Origin: Litomosoides sigmodontis
Taxonomy: Eukaryota; Nematoda; Chromadorea; Rhabditida; Onchocercidae
Reading direction: 5' to 3'
NCBI GenBank assembly: GCA_963070105.1
Contig: OY718808.1
Span: 9,529,398 to 9,593,397, forward strand
DNA: 64,000 nt
Shown here piece after piece: positions 1 through 12,893 of this stretch. How positions within the stretch are numbered: position 1 is the first letter of the stretch; every line of letters begins with the position of its first letter. Below the pieces are notes generated by a model, which saw nothing but the letters and a program-made list of their open reading frames with translations, did no database searches and was not told the DNA's origin. A program made the position numbers and the translations under genes.

Positions 1-129
1 TTAATTATTTCTATTATAATATGTTGAACGAATATATTTTCGGTTTTGACGCATGAAATTGACGTCTATGTTTCACATTTAATGTATTTCAGTCTTCGTG
101 CATTTTAACAGATTTTTTTTTAATTTAAG

Positions 130-864
130 AGGAATCCGTTCGAGTCTGGCTTACTAGTTTTACCGTATTTTTACTGGTTTTGCATTGCTTTTAATACATT
201 TGCTGTGAGCTTCCAGGGCTCTAAAGGTTTGTTCATTTCCTGAATTAAAAAAAAAACTGTTTTCTAACTAATTTTTTATTTGAAGATTTTTTACATTTTT
301 TATTTGAAGATTTTTTACCATCATAGAATACATCTTTCAGTGCATTAGTTTCACTATAGCACACTCAAACGAGTCACATCCTATCAATAATTTCAGGCCT
401 AGCAAATAACTATGCGCGTCCCAGTCCTGAAATGGGATTTATTAACACAACAGCCTTAGCCCGTTAATTTGCAAATTTCATAATTCATCGTCAAATTTCA
501 GTCTTACACCTCGCCAGTTTACCATTTGGGCTATGTTTGTTGATTAGTATTGCAGTAGCTACCGTTGGTGCACTTATTGTCCGTTTCTTGATGATACCAC
601 AATTGAGAAAATGGATTGAAAGTAAGGTTTTTTCGGCTAAGTCTGAAATTCCTCATTGCGTTTTTCGAACTTCAATCGTTAATTTACTTGTGATAAGCTT
701 TTATTGCTTGCCGACAGTAATTTCCAGCTTTCAATGCTTCTAATTGTGTATTTGCAGAAAAAGAAGTCGGAGAAGTGGATCTCTCTACTTCAATTGATCT
801 TCCTAGTATCACGCGAGAAGTTCCCATAAAAATTAAACGTATTTCATTTCTATCTTCATATTAC

Positions 865-915
<51 letters not shown>

Positions 916-2628
916 TACCGAAAATTGAGTAGAGAGGGATGAGTGCTCAGCTTTTGAATGATTGGATTTAGCTTCGTCAAATTGAAATTTCAGATGGAAT
1001 TGTACAAATCTATATTCCACACAATAACAACGGTTTGCCACAAAATGAAGCGAACAGTAGTAAAACGACAGTGAAGAAAGAGCGCTCAATTTCAGGTACA
1101 TCCATGAAGATATGTGTCTCCGTGCCTGTCTCTTTCGGCATCGTTTAACTTTTGTTTTCTTTTTTTAGATTTAAAACACTTTGTGCAATGGCTTCTGCCG
1201 GACGGAAAGCGTGAATCGGATCCAAAAACTACGCTTATTTTTAGTTCCATTCAGGCTTTCACAGCGTGTTTCGCAGGCTTTGCTCATGGAGCAAATGATG
1301 TTGCGTAAGCGAATTTTTATTCATCAGTGCAGCACTAGTGTTTAAATCTTAATAAGGCTTGAAAGAATTGCTTAAATTAAAATTTGAATTCGCTTTACAG
1401 TTTCAGATCTAAAGATATTTTCTATTAGCATTGATTCGTACTTAATATATGAAGTACGAAATTTCCTTTCCAGTAATGCAATAGCGCCGTTGGCAGCGCT
1501 ACTGTCCATTTACACTGAGGTGGATGTGCAACAGAAAAGCGAAACTTCAATTTATATCTTAATGTACGGTGTATTAGCAATATGCATTGGTCTACTGGTG
1601 CTTGGACATAAGGTCATCCGTACCGTTGGTACCGAAATGTCAGACATTAACCCGGCTAGGTGTACAGTTTTTCCTTTTTTTTTTCTCTCATATAGTAAAA
1701 TGAGTTTACTAATTTTTTTGGCAAAATATCATGAGATGTTTGTAAGATTTGATTTTTATGTAAAATTTTAATAATCTAAATTTAGTAAGTTATCTTTTAT
1801 TACTGATTTCATTCATTCAACTATGTTGTGATGAAATTATAGCGGCTTTACGATTGAATTTGGTGCTGCAGTAACGGCGTTGTTGGCAAGCAAAGCTGGT
1901 TTGCCGATTAGTACAACGCATTGCCTAGTAAGTTATTTTGCTGAAAAATTCCTGTTGAGAATTTACCTATTGAAACACTTTCATTGTAATTAAGGCTGCA
2001 GCAAAAGGAAGTTGGCAGCAAACAAATGATTGTGAAAGGATTAGCAAAAGATCCAAGCAAACTACCATCGTTGTTAGCTCACAGATAGCACCACCGTATG
2101 AAAAGCCTTCAAACGTACAACCATTTATCAGCCTTCGTAGGATTAAATTTCAGGTTGGTAGCGTTGTGACAGTTGGAGTTATGAAATCTCACATTGGTGG
2201 TGTTCAGTGGAGGATTTTTCGAAATATCATCCTTTCATGGGTTATTACTTTACCTGCTTCAGGTAAATAAACGAAATTTTGTTATTGAGACTTTAACTTC
2301 ATAAGCCTTAGGCATTTGCATAACATTAGAATGTATTGCAATATGAAATACATTCGAATGTTCCTACAATTCCTATTGCCGTCCGTAGATTAGCAGCTGC
2401 TTGAAACCAAAATTTATATCAAATTAAACTTTTAAGCCAAGCTTCATGTGCATCTCTTTTTTATTTTTATTTCATAAATGCTTAAAAATGAATGAAACTT
2501 TATTATGAATGAATATTTTAGGCATAGTAGCAGCTGGAGCGATGCTGTTGATGAAGTTTTTGATGAAATTGAACAATATTCATATTCAAACTTTTTTTGA
2601 TTTGAATTCAGAAGGAAGGAAAGAGTAA
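130..2628 (+). CDS. Sodium-dependent phosphate transporter (PiT/SLC20 family), C-terminal part; 5' exons lie left of the window
   Basis: Nine exons fit in phase: 130-226, 502-621, 758-838, 994-1095, 1169-1304, 1474-1659, 1843-1927, 2154-2262 and 2522-2628 (TAA), giving 340 residues. PiT proteins are plasma-membrane Na+/phosphate symporters built from two homologous halves around a cytoplasmic loop. Visible here are the end of the first half (YWFCIAF helix, a helix ending LRKWIE), a short hydrophilic loop in exons 758-838 and 994-1095, and the second half with the family signature GANDVANA (spanning the 1304/1474 junction) and the PISTTH motif (near 1912). The N-terminal half, about 190 residues by comparison with the neighbouring paralogue, is off the left edge. 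Six exons match that paralogue in length (97, 120, 136, 186, 85 and 107/47 or 109/106 in the last two with small changes). The transporter assignment is firm; the substrate is inferred from the family. Confidence 0.93.
272..319. repeat. Two-copy tandem repeat of about 24 bp in a PiT intron
   Basis: A T-rich unit containing TTTGAAGATTTTTTAC occurs twice head to tail in the intron between exons 130-226 and 502-621. It is a simple local duplication with no visible coding role. Confidence 0.7.
865..911. repeat. Compound (CT)n(CA)n microsatellite
   Basis: A CT dinucleotide run passes directly into a CA run inside the intron between PiT exons 758-838 and 994-1095. It makes a long artificial reading frame on the opposite strand. 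Confidence 0.95.
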
Positions 2629-3819
2629 ATCTCGCTAACTTGGAACGCTAATTAATTATAATATTCTATCAACTCAGATAATGGGCACGATTTTGGTGTG
2701 CTTCCAGTGAAGCAACTGAACTTGTTACCCCAAATGGAAAAAGCAGAAGTCGTTCCATTTTAATGGCAATAGATTTTAGGAATTTTCAAATTTTAAATTT
2801 TGCCATCCCATCATTTGTTGGGATATAAGTGAAATTGACGTGTAATATGTGTAATGAAAGCTTTCAGCGAAACAAACTGAAGGAAAAAGAATTATTTTCT
2901 TTTTCGATTTATAAATTAAAACTTCAAGAAGTGAGGTAATTAGGATTAATCAGTTCAATCCGCCCATTTTTCATGCCTTTTTTTATGGTCTTATTTATTG
3001 ACATCTGTGGAAAATTGCTATAAAAATGTTTCATTCCATGCCATATGTTTCCTGTTTGCTGGAAGACGAGTAGTGTATTAGGAATGAAAGGTTGTTCGTA
3101 TGGGCTAGAACCATTCTAACTGAGAATTGTCCTTAATAAGGGCAAACTATTTATGGAAGAAGTAATTTAGCCTCAAAAATTAAAAGAGCAATAACTTTCA
3201 GTTACCGTAATATTTTGCAGCAATATCTGTGTGTTAACTGCTTGTCTTATAAATTAGAAAATTTCATTTCATTTAAGTGTCGTGGAGAGTGAGTGGATAT
3301 ATTAGTGATACTACTACTACCATTGCGTGTAATGATTAGCTGTAACTGAAAATAATTAGTAGTGTACTGAATCGTTGACAGCAGAATTATTCGGGTTTCA
3401 ATGTTACTGCATTAAAGTTATTCAATTAAAATTTTAATAAAATTAAGTCAATCTTCTTTCTCAAACATTGATTAATTTAATCTAACATTTCCCTCATCAA
3501 ATACGATTTGCCATTGATTGCAGTTAAATAAGTAATTGATGAATTATTGAAATCAGAAGAATATTACCTTACCTTCTATCAACTAATATGGAAATTAATT
3601 TGAGCAAAGATCTTTCAATTCATATCGTGGAGCTGCAATATAAGGAAGTAGTTGCTTTTTCAAGGACACAAATAAAAATTAATGAAAAATTGATGATAGT
3701 GAAATTCTTTTTTTTAGTCAAAAAAAATTAAAGTAAACAAAGATGAGAATGAGTGAACTGATGAAAATATACAACAAAGTAACAAATGTACAAGAAAAAA
3801 TAAATGTCCAACTACACTC
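2629..3819. other. Intergenic gap between two convergent PiT genes
   Basis: No coding exon was recognised. The stretch lies between the stop codons of the two tail-to-tail PiT genes, so it should hold the 3' untranslated regions of both. It is A+T-rich, with no clear repeat. Confidence 0.7.
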
Positions 3820-6800
3820 TCAGAGTGAAAACTTGAGGATTAACGTCAAACCCATTGCCAAAAGACCTGAAAATGATAACAGGAATTGTAATAAATGTCC
3901 TTCAGATAGCACATGACACTTACAGTCAATTTAGGTGTGATCTATTAGGTAATCTTTTGAACTCAATTCCTAATTTATCTCTTTTAAGAAATCACGCTAC
4001 AAAAATTCTGTGGAAAATGAGCGTTTTTCCATCTTTCGATTTCTGAAAAACTGAAAATAACCTGAAATAGGCAACGTTAAAATCCACGATAAGGCAATGT
4101 TTCGGAATATTAACCACTGGACACCTTTCTTGGCACGCACCATTCCAACGAATACCACGCTTCCCACCTAAAACTGCCAGAATTACGCATTGATTTTTTT
4201 TATTCCTAAAAAAATTATAATATTGTAAAGCAAACCAATGAATGGGTTGTACTAATTGGTAGGCCAAGTTTACTGGCTGTTAGTGAAGTTACCGCCGCAC
4301 CGAATTCGATTGTAAAACCGCTGAAATTCCAAATTTCTCTCTTTCCGATCAAATTTTACACAATTTTTATATAGTTCAGCTATTTTTTTGAATTTCAATT
4401 CAATTCTTTCAGAAATAGAGATAGAGAGAGAAGGAGAGAGAAATTGTTATGTTCTTAAATTTATCAAAATTTAGTGATATGCTTATTTGATAAAATTAAA
4501 AAAAGAAACCTAGCAGCATTGATCGTAGACATATCAGTACCAATAGTTTGTATTACGTGATGTCCAAGTACCACAAGTCCAACACATATTGCAAGTACGC
4601 CGTACAGTAACACATAGATCGGTGTTTCACTTCGTTGTCGAACATCCAGATTACTGTAAATCGATATCAATGCTGTCAGCGGAGCTATTGCATTCCTAAA
4701 ATTTGGTATTATATCATTTAAATAAATGTTTATTTCAATTACGCATTAAATTACTAATTTAAAATCTTATATGGACCCTAGAAATAAGAGTTATAAATTA
4801 TATAAATTTATTGTTACATAAATTTATAGATTTTTTATTGTACATTGTAAACTTATTATATAATTTTTTTAATTATATAAATTATAAATTTATATTGTTG
4901 TTATATTTTTCATAATTATAAAAATTTATTACACATTATTATTCATATATTAGTTTCAATTGCAATATTTCCCTAATCATTTTGAGAAAACAAAAAATGA
5001 AAATATTTAGTTCAATACAAAAGAAAAGAAGAGAGAAATTACCCGACGTCATTAGCGCCATGCGCAAATCCAGCAAAGCACGCGGTAAAAGCTTGTATCG
5101 AACTAAATATTTTCATTGTTCTATTGTCCGTTGCTCTATTATCAGTCGGCAATATCCAACGAATGAACTTCATTACTGCTATAAAACAAATTATTTCATC
5201 ATTGCTTCAAAATGTGTTCGTCTAAAGGCTAACTGAACGTGGAAGTGTAGTAATTTAGCATTGATAGGCGGATGCTTTAAAGCTTTTCGCAGCTCAACTG
5301 CTTTTCCATGACGATTTCCCTGTTGAAATACATTTGAGTAAGAGCTGACCAATCCCACTAGCGCCCCAAGCGGTAAATGGTAAACTTATCGGAAAGGACG
5401 TAATATGATAAATAGCTCCTAACTATTATCGGTTAGTTTCTTTTCTTCACCCTTTTTCGCCATACTCTCGATGATTTTGCTATCTGTAAAATTCAAAGCG
5501 TGAAAGTAAAAATTTTAATTAGTTCAAATCATCACGCATAAATAGATGAAACTCACAAAATCAAAATTAAAGTGTAAAAGTGAAGCGTAGCGAACAGTTT
5601 TCAATAACTTTCATAGCACTAAAGGAAGCAACAAGGAAACGCTTCGAATTTACTCTTTGTGCTTCTGCTCGAACACTTAACGTACCGCCTTCATGTCCTC
5701 TAACCTTACTTTCCTACGTACTTTGTCAGTTTTCAATGCAACCATAAAAGTTTACAACTTATAGGTACGGATCTGAATTTCAGTCAAATTGCAGTGTTTT
5801 CATTTCCGCTAAGTGCAGTAATTTGGCCTTCAAAAGCAATTTCCATCCCTCCCCTGATGATAGCAGAGGTGAGTTAGGGAGATGAAATGAGGAAGACAAC
5901 CAACCGCTTTTGATAACAGTTGAACTCTCAACATTTTCTGTCTTCGATGCTTGACATTTTTGATTTATCACATTTCCCTCCAATTGAACCGCATTACTTA
6001 TAGTCTGCACTTCAAACGAATCGTCTCTAGTTGTATTACTGCCAAGTGAATCTGTAAAATTTTTAAATATCAAAAAATTTGGAGATTTCAAAACAATGCA
6101 TGTTAGTAGGTGCTGTAAGAAGGAATGAATGATGGGCGGAAAGGGTCGAAGGATAGATAGGTAGCATCGATAAACTTATCTGACCCACAAGCCCAATCGA
6201 TGCTTTAAAAATGTTTGAAAACTATTTCCAATATATAATTTAAAAATTGAAAGTAATTTTGAAACATTGAAAAGATGAGGAGTGCTAAAAGTAGTATGAA
6301 ATCGAATTTACTTACTGTTTATCCAAATTTTCAGCCTCGGCAAGAGCAAAAAGTAAATAGCGATGGAGCCAACTGTTGCACATCCAATACTCACTAATGA
6401 GCTCAACCACAACGGCAACTTTGACAGGCGAAGTACTGTAAATGCAATTTAACAGTAACTTTCATAAGTGAAGTACTGTAAACAACAAACTTTATTCATT
6501 AAAAAAATGTAAAATAAATTGGAAAAGGAAGGAACAAAACGGAGATGAGCATACATTTCGATCCTTGATAGCTAGCGGTGAAAATATTAAATGCGATACA
6601 AAACCAGTAAAATATTGGCAAAGCTCTCAAACCACAACGAAATGGATCCTTCTGAAATAAAAATTACAAGTGATATGTGTGTAGTGCTGATGAAAACAAT
6701 TCTTTCAGCGCATTTTTAGAAAATTCAATATCATTTTATTAGCTGTGAAGAGTTGATAAAATGTTTGATAAAATACAACAAACATTAGCAATAACTACTT

Positions 6801-8152
6801 GGCTCTTATTTTACTCAATGTGAAGTAATAGTTTACTGAACACTTCCAATGTGAGCAATAAAAGTGAATTGAAAAATGTAAGCTTACCCGTCTGAGAACT
6901 GAATGGTCAACAATAATGTACAGAATGGCTGACACGACGCCAGACAATATCGGTGATAAAAACCATGAAGCAACTGCATGAGAGAGGAAAAAACGAAGTA
7001 ATCAAATGTAATTTGCAAATTACAAGTGCATCAGCGCAGAAGGTAATTTAATAAACCAAATGCCCACTCAATCTTTAACTCATAACTTACTTCTTTCTGG
7101 AAAGTAAAAAGAATTCTATCGCTCACAAATTTGCAATAAATAAACGTCAGAGGTAAAATTTTATAAAATTTAAGAAAAAAAAAAGGAAATCGCACCAATA
7201 TGAGCAATTTTTTTCCATTGTATTCCAGCAACACCTCGTGTCATCAAGCCAAATCCTACAGTAGCTCCAGTGACACTATGAGTTGATGATACAGGTAGAC
7301 GCGCAAGTGTAGCAATTAATAACCATAATGAGCAACCTATATGAATTGCTCAACAATTATCCTTCTCATTCTTATGCAGCAGAGAAAATATTCAAAGTTT
7401 TTTCAATTTTTACTGAATTTCACCTCCAAGAATGGCGATTTGCCCAATGAAAATCTCTTTTGGTTTATCTTCATATAACGTCAGATCGATGACACCTTTA
7501 CGTACCGTATCCGTTACGTTGTAACCTGAAACATAATAATAAAAGCATCAAAGAAAAACCAGAAAAATAAAAAAGCTTAAACTGTCCTTCTCGCTGAAAT
7601 AAATCTTTAAAAAAAAGCAACATTTAATTTTTTTACTTCGTTTATGGAAAGTGATTAGTTAAATTTACCGATAAGCAGTGCTCCAAGTGTTTCAAAAATT
7701 ACTGCAAGTATATAAGCTTGCCGTAATGTCAGCACTTTGCTACCAACCGATGTACCAAAAGCATTTGCAACGTCATTTGCACCCATCGCAAAACCAAGCA
7801 CAAAAGCCAAAATTACACCACATATTAATGCCCATAATACATCATTCTAAAATAAAATTTAATAAAATTTCTCCCTTTGCAACAAATACTACCATGGAAG
7901 GTTAACTTTATTAATTAAAAATAAATATTTCTACCGCAAAAAATTGACTGAATGAAAAGTATAAAAAATTCGCCGATATCTTATAAACTAGGAATACGCA
8001 ATGCGTAAATTTTACATATCATTCATTTATTTGCAATTTAATTTTTTGCTCATTAAATTTTAAACAATTGAACAAACCCGAAAGGCGGCTATGAATGCTT
8101 CTGACATTGTAGAAGAGGATGGCATTAGCGTAGTTACTGTCAATGTTGACAT
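3820..8152 (-). CDS. Sodium-dependent phosphate transporter (PiT/SLC20 family), complete
   Basis: Fourteen minus-strand exons fit in phase: 8078-8152, 7669-7846, 7424-7525, 7196-7336, 6888-6973, 6555-6651, 6316-6435, 5905-6051, 5424-5483, 5043-5178, 4510-4695, 4236-4320, 4062-4167 and 3820-3866 (TGA). The product is 521 residues, normal for a eukaryotic PiT. The first half has [11 protein letters not shown] at about 47-57 and a [11 protein letters not shown] motif; the second half has GANDVGNA at about 376-383 and PISTTH. A hydrophilic cytoplasmic loop (about 266-335, exons 5905-6051 and 5424-5483) separates the halves. The likely role is plasma-membrane Na+-coupled phosphate uptake. It is a paralogue of the gene at 130-2628, in inverted orientation. 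The start is the first of the ATGs in an exon with a clean donor. The two loop exons and the short last exon are less certain than the membrane exons, which match the paralogue closely. Confidence 0.93.
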
Positions 8153-9315
8153 CTTCCTTTATTTCTCAGTTAACCTTAAAGGGTTAAACATAGTGTACAA
8201 AATGAACAAATAACGACTTACTTAAATAAATGTAATTAAAGTATCAGAAGCAAAGAGAGAAAGAAATAATTCAAATAAACAATTAATAAAATATAATTAT
8301 AGCAAAAAAATTAGGCAAAATATTTCTTTGCAATAAAATTAGGACAATAAGTTAAGGGCTAAACGAATAACTTAAACAATTTGCTAATACTACTAAAGTC
8401 ATCTAAATGTAAAAAAAACTGCGAAAAAGGGAACGTTTAAATCAATCATTTAAAACGATGGTTTTCAGAAAGGAAATTGAAACGTCGAGTGAATAATTAG
8501 GTTTAAATTTGATTCATTCCAACGTTGGGGTACTCATAAATAATTCCGAATTCATTTCGCAATGTCAATTTGTTGAGCAGAAAACATAGGGGTGTTTACC
8601 AAGAAAATTAAATTATAAATTATAAAGAAAATTTTCAAACATAATTCCTTTCCAAATAAGTTTTGACAAAATTCCCTTTGCTACAATGAAATAAACTTTG
8701 TGTTCCATTTCTTTTAAATCACCAATTTTTAAGAATTGATAAGCTGCAAATAAAAGTTTAGAGGGTATTTTAATTCTTACATAAATTTTGAGGTAGATGA
8801 AATCCATTAGCTTTGATATGTAAATTTTACACTTTTGCGAAATTTTTCAATTTATCGATTCAAATATTCCAAAAAAAAATCCCAGTTGGGATTTTCATTA
8901 AGGAAAAGATCACTGTCATCGACGAAAAGGAACAAAATTCTGAATTTAAAAATTTTAACAATTTCTGAAAAATAAAGATAAAGGGAAATTACTCTTTTCT
9001 TCATTCACTTAAATTAGAATATATGCTAAATTAATATTGCATAGAGCGATGTGCGCTCTAGCGATAATGATAGCATGACATAATCGTTATCTCATCTTAT
9101 CACTAGCGCCACATAACTTTCACTTTCTATATCGATAGCTTCAATCATAAAGTAAAAAGAAGAAAATGGGATCATTTTTAAAAAGTATGCCTTCAACACT
9201 ACCATATTTATAACGTACCATATCGCATGATACCACCATTTTTACAATTTAAAAAAATTGATAAATTAAGCAAGAGCGATGAGAAAAAAAAAGTGATGAA
9301 TAATTCATCAAAAAA
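8153..9315. other. Upstream region of the minus-strand PiT gene; no gene seen
   Basis: No family-like exon was found on either strand. The stretch is A+T-rich and should hold the 5' untranslated region and promoter of the PiT gene. No trans-splice acceptor next to the ATG is obvious. Confidence 0.6.
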
Positions 9316-9969
9316 ACTATTGTCATGGTAGTTTGATGATGATGGTGACGATGATGGTGATGGTGATGGTGATGTACTCATGGTGGTGGTCAATCGATCA
9401 ACATGTTCTGCGCAATCGATAGCAGAATGTGGAAGTTAAAACAGTAAAATTCATATTACAATTAGCGTTTGCTTCCAGTTGATAGCATTGCAGTCGAAGT
9501 GGAACAAAATGATTAATGAATGAACCATTACGAACTTTTCACCATCCCTTTTTCAGCCTTTTTTTTCCTTTTAAGTGAAAAATATCACCGACACAGTTGA
9601 CGGTGTAAGAATATTTGAAAAAGTTACAATATAGTGATGAAATAACAGGATGGACGTGATGCGCACATAACCGTTTGAAAAAAGAACCATCCGAAATTAT
9701 ACACTCTAAAATTTAACTTTTCAATAAATATAAATCATTTCTCAAAGTTGCGGAGTACGGTAAATATTGCAAATTAAGTATATTTCATTGACAGAGAAAA
9801 TGCCACAGAAGAATTAATGGAAGTTTTGCAAACTCCGAATAATCAAAATGCTACTACTCCTAACTAACACAATGTGATTCGTCGCAATTGCAGTGCACAC
9901 ACATCGACCGTTGTAGTTCTAATTTGCGCCAACATTCTGAGGCTAACTAAACGACAATTCACGATAGCC
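9316..9969. repeat. Copy 1 of a ~650-bp direct duplication
   Basis: This block recurs in the same orientation at 10921-11567. By eye the two differ at only a handful of single bases, plus a few bases of length change in a GATGGT microsatellite near the start and one deleted G. Identity is therefore high, roughly 98-99%. The block has no convincing open frame, no terminal inverted repeats and no obvious target-site duplication. Confidence 0.93.
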
Positions 9970-9994
9970 TCTCTTTCTCTCTCTCTCTCTCTCT
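9968..9994. repeat. (TC)n microsatellite at the end of duplication copy 1
   Basis: A run of CT dinucleotides starts exactly where similarity to the second copy stops. It may mark the breakpoint of the duplication. Confidence 0.85.
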
Positions 9995-10920
9995 TATCAG
10001 TTTCATGTTTACTTTGCTAATTTAATGCCTCAAACGAACTCAAGATGCTTATTTGTGGTAGCTCTTTTACCAATCACTCAAATAATAGAACGATTTTTGT
10101 CGTTAAAAAATATAAAATTTAAGCCAAAAAAGTAGCAGGGAAAAGAAAATGGTTAAAGAGTATTGAATGGAATGAATTTTAGAAAGTTAGAGAAAATATG
10201 AGTGTGAAGTCCATTCGAACTGAAATATTTAAGCATTAGTTTTCGGTTTTTTTCCTTTCTTAAGCAATGCGAAGAAAAATGTGTGAAACATTTTGTATGA
10301 AACAGATGAAATATATCTGAGGTGGTGGAGGAGGAAAATGGAAACAGGGAGGACGGGAGGGGTTACTCGTCTTGTGCAATTCATCTTAGATAATAGCCGA
10401 ATTGAGTTATTGAGCTATGGAAAACAACTACTGCGAGTAAATGCGACTGATTGGAGGAGAATTTTGCTTGTAGCATTCATCTCCGATGGCTAAGTAACTA
10501 AGTAAACAATTACGGCGATTGATTGACACATCACAGAGGTTAAGATGAGGATTACATAGACTGACCTTGACCTTCCTTATTGTCCTCACCTGAACACCAA
10601 ACTCTCTGAAAAACATCTCAAAACATCAAAAATCTGTAAACATCAAAAAAATGAGAAAACACGATGATCGTATCTTCCAATTTCTCCCTGTTTTTCATCG
10701 GCCGTTCCCAACGACACTACAATTTCTGATTTAAATTAATTAGAAATGATCAATATACTTAGAGTAACCAAATCATTTCTATTCTGTCACTAATCGGAAC
10801 AGTTAACTAAAACGGAAGAATAGTAAGATGAAAACTTCAGTAGCATTTTCCGAAAGAGAAAGGGCAGAAGAGAGACAGTTAACGATCATGAAAGCGGATT
10901 TGTATAATGAATCTACCATT
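9995..10920. other. Spacer between the two duplicated blocks
   Basis: About 0.9 kb of unique sequence separates the direct repeats. Short open frames near 10293-10493 show no family resemblance and no matching splice partners. No gene is supported. Confidence 0.6.
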
Positions 10921-11567
10921 ACTATTGTCATGGTAGTTTGATGATGATGATGACGATGATGGTGATGGTGATGTACTCATGGTGGTGGTCAATCGATCAA
11001 CATGTTCTGCGCAATCGATAGCAGAATGTGGAAGTTAAAACAGTAAAATTCATATTACAATTAGCGTTTGCTTCCAGTTGATAGCATTGCAGTCGAAGTG
11101 GAACAAAATGATTAATGAATGAACCATTACGAACTTTTCACCATCCCTTTTTCAGCCTTTTTTTTCCTTTTAAGTGAAAAATATCACCGACACAGTTGAC
11201 GGTGTAAGAATATTTGAAAAAGTTACAATATAGTGATGAAATAACAGGATGGACGTGATGCGCACATAACCGTTTGAAAAAAGAACCATCCGAAATTATA
11301 CACTCTAAAATTTAACTTTTCAATAAATATAAATCTTTTCTCAAAGTTGCAGAGTACGGTTAATATTGCAAATTAAGTATATTTCATTGACAGAGAAAAT
11401 GCCACAGAAGAATTAATGAAGTTTTGCAAATTCCGAATAATCAAAATGCTACTACTCCTAACTAACACAATGTGATTCGTCGCAATTGCAGTGCACACAC
11501 ATCGACCGTTGTAGTTCTAATTTGCGCCAACATTCTGAGGCTAACTAAACGACAATTCACGATAGCC
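10921..11567. repeat. Copy 2 of the ~650-bp direct duplication
   Basis: Nearly identical to 9316-9969 and in the same orientation. Homology begins at ACTATTGTCATGG and ends at ACGATAGCC in both copies, and the sequences outside those points are unrelated. The second copy is a few bases shorter because of the microsatellite. Confidence 0.93.
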
Positions 11568-12893
11568 CCAAATATAGCACTGTGAATGAAACTGACATTT
11601 AAAATTTCATTATTTCTAATTCATAATGAGAAACAAACTGTAGATATTATGCATATAATTTACTGACTTGTCATTCCCAGCCTTGATTTCCACTTCTTTG
11701 TTCCTTAAGTGCGTCATTCTCCTTCAGCAGCAATTCCTGACCACTTGTGGATCTACCGATCGTCGATGAATTCTTTACAATCTCGGTATTAGCCCGTGGT
11801 ATCGGAAAAACTATTCATCATACAAGGAGTGAATCGAGCAACACACATTCACTCTATTGTTCCTTTCCTGTTTTCATGTCGAACCACTCCTCTCTCTTAT
11901 TACGCAGGAGAGTGAAGTACAGACAATGAAACATACCGGAATTGGAAGCTTCAAATCTTTCAGTAAGTATGTAAATTACTTCCTATAACATTTCCCTTCT
12001 AACTGCATCAAGTTTTGAACTCGCCATAACTTTTTTCCACGATCACCTTTTAACATCCATCGGAGGCTAAATGTCTGAATATGTGCTTGAAACAACAATT
12101 TAAATATATTCGCCGTATTCTATCGCTTCCTATCGTTGCTGTCCGAACGATGAATCGTAATCCAAATATAAGCACCGTATAATCATATCATGTATTTACA
12201 CATTTTCAGGTCTACTTTGCAAAATAAAAACATATAAGTGAACTTCGAAGCAAGGAAATGCGCAAAGTATCAAAGATGACATGTTAATAATTACATGACT
12301 ATATATGGAGACCCTGGATGAGAAGTTCATGATTCCAATTTGTGAAGTCACCCTAACCACTTGATCTAGTCGTGGATATTATGACATCACTAACATTGTA
12401 AAACATTAATCGTAAAAGTACCTAATCAAGGCATTCCTAATTTAATATCATTCAGCACAAATGATAAAGACGAAAATGAACACAAATTCAACATAAAAAG
12501 AATAAAAAATTATACAATCATAGGTACACTGCAATAAAAAGGAAAAAGTTTCACTTTTCCTCCCTTCGCGTAATTCTTGCTATTACTCTTATGTTATTTT
12601 TGCAAAGGAAAACGTGTAATATAGAAAACATATATCTCGAAATACCCAGACAAATCAGGTCTACAAGCATATAATAAGATATTTTTAATGTTATTGAAAA
12701 TTACAAGACAGATTATGTCGCATTCGACAATCACTCCCGTATTTAACTTCTCCAACTTTCCATGGAGAGACGATAAAGTATGGACATAAGCGTATAAAAC
12801 ACACAAGACTTCACGATTTCACGCAATACAGCATGATGAAAAAAGGACCAACGATAATCGATGCACAACGACAGTTTAATAAGTCACTTTGTG
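11568..12893. other. Downstream flank of the CHP1-like gene; no gene seen
   Basis: Only short unsupported frames occur here. The right end should contain the 3' untranslated region of the minus-strand CHP1-like gene. Confidence 0.6.

Noticed and set aside
5261..5330. Minus-strand exon-like frame [14 protein letters not shown] in a PiT intron
   Set aside because: The required phase gives an early stop, and skipping it gives a frame matching the paralogue.
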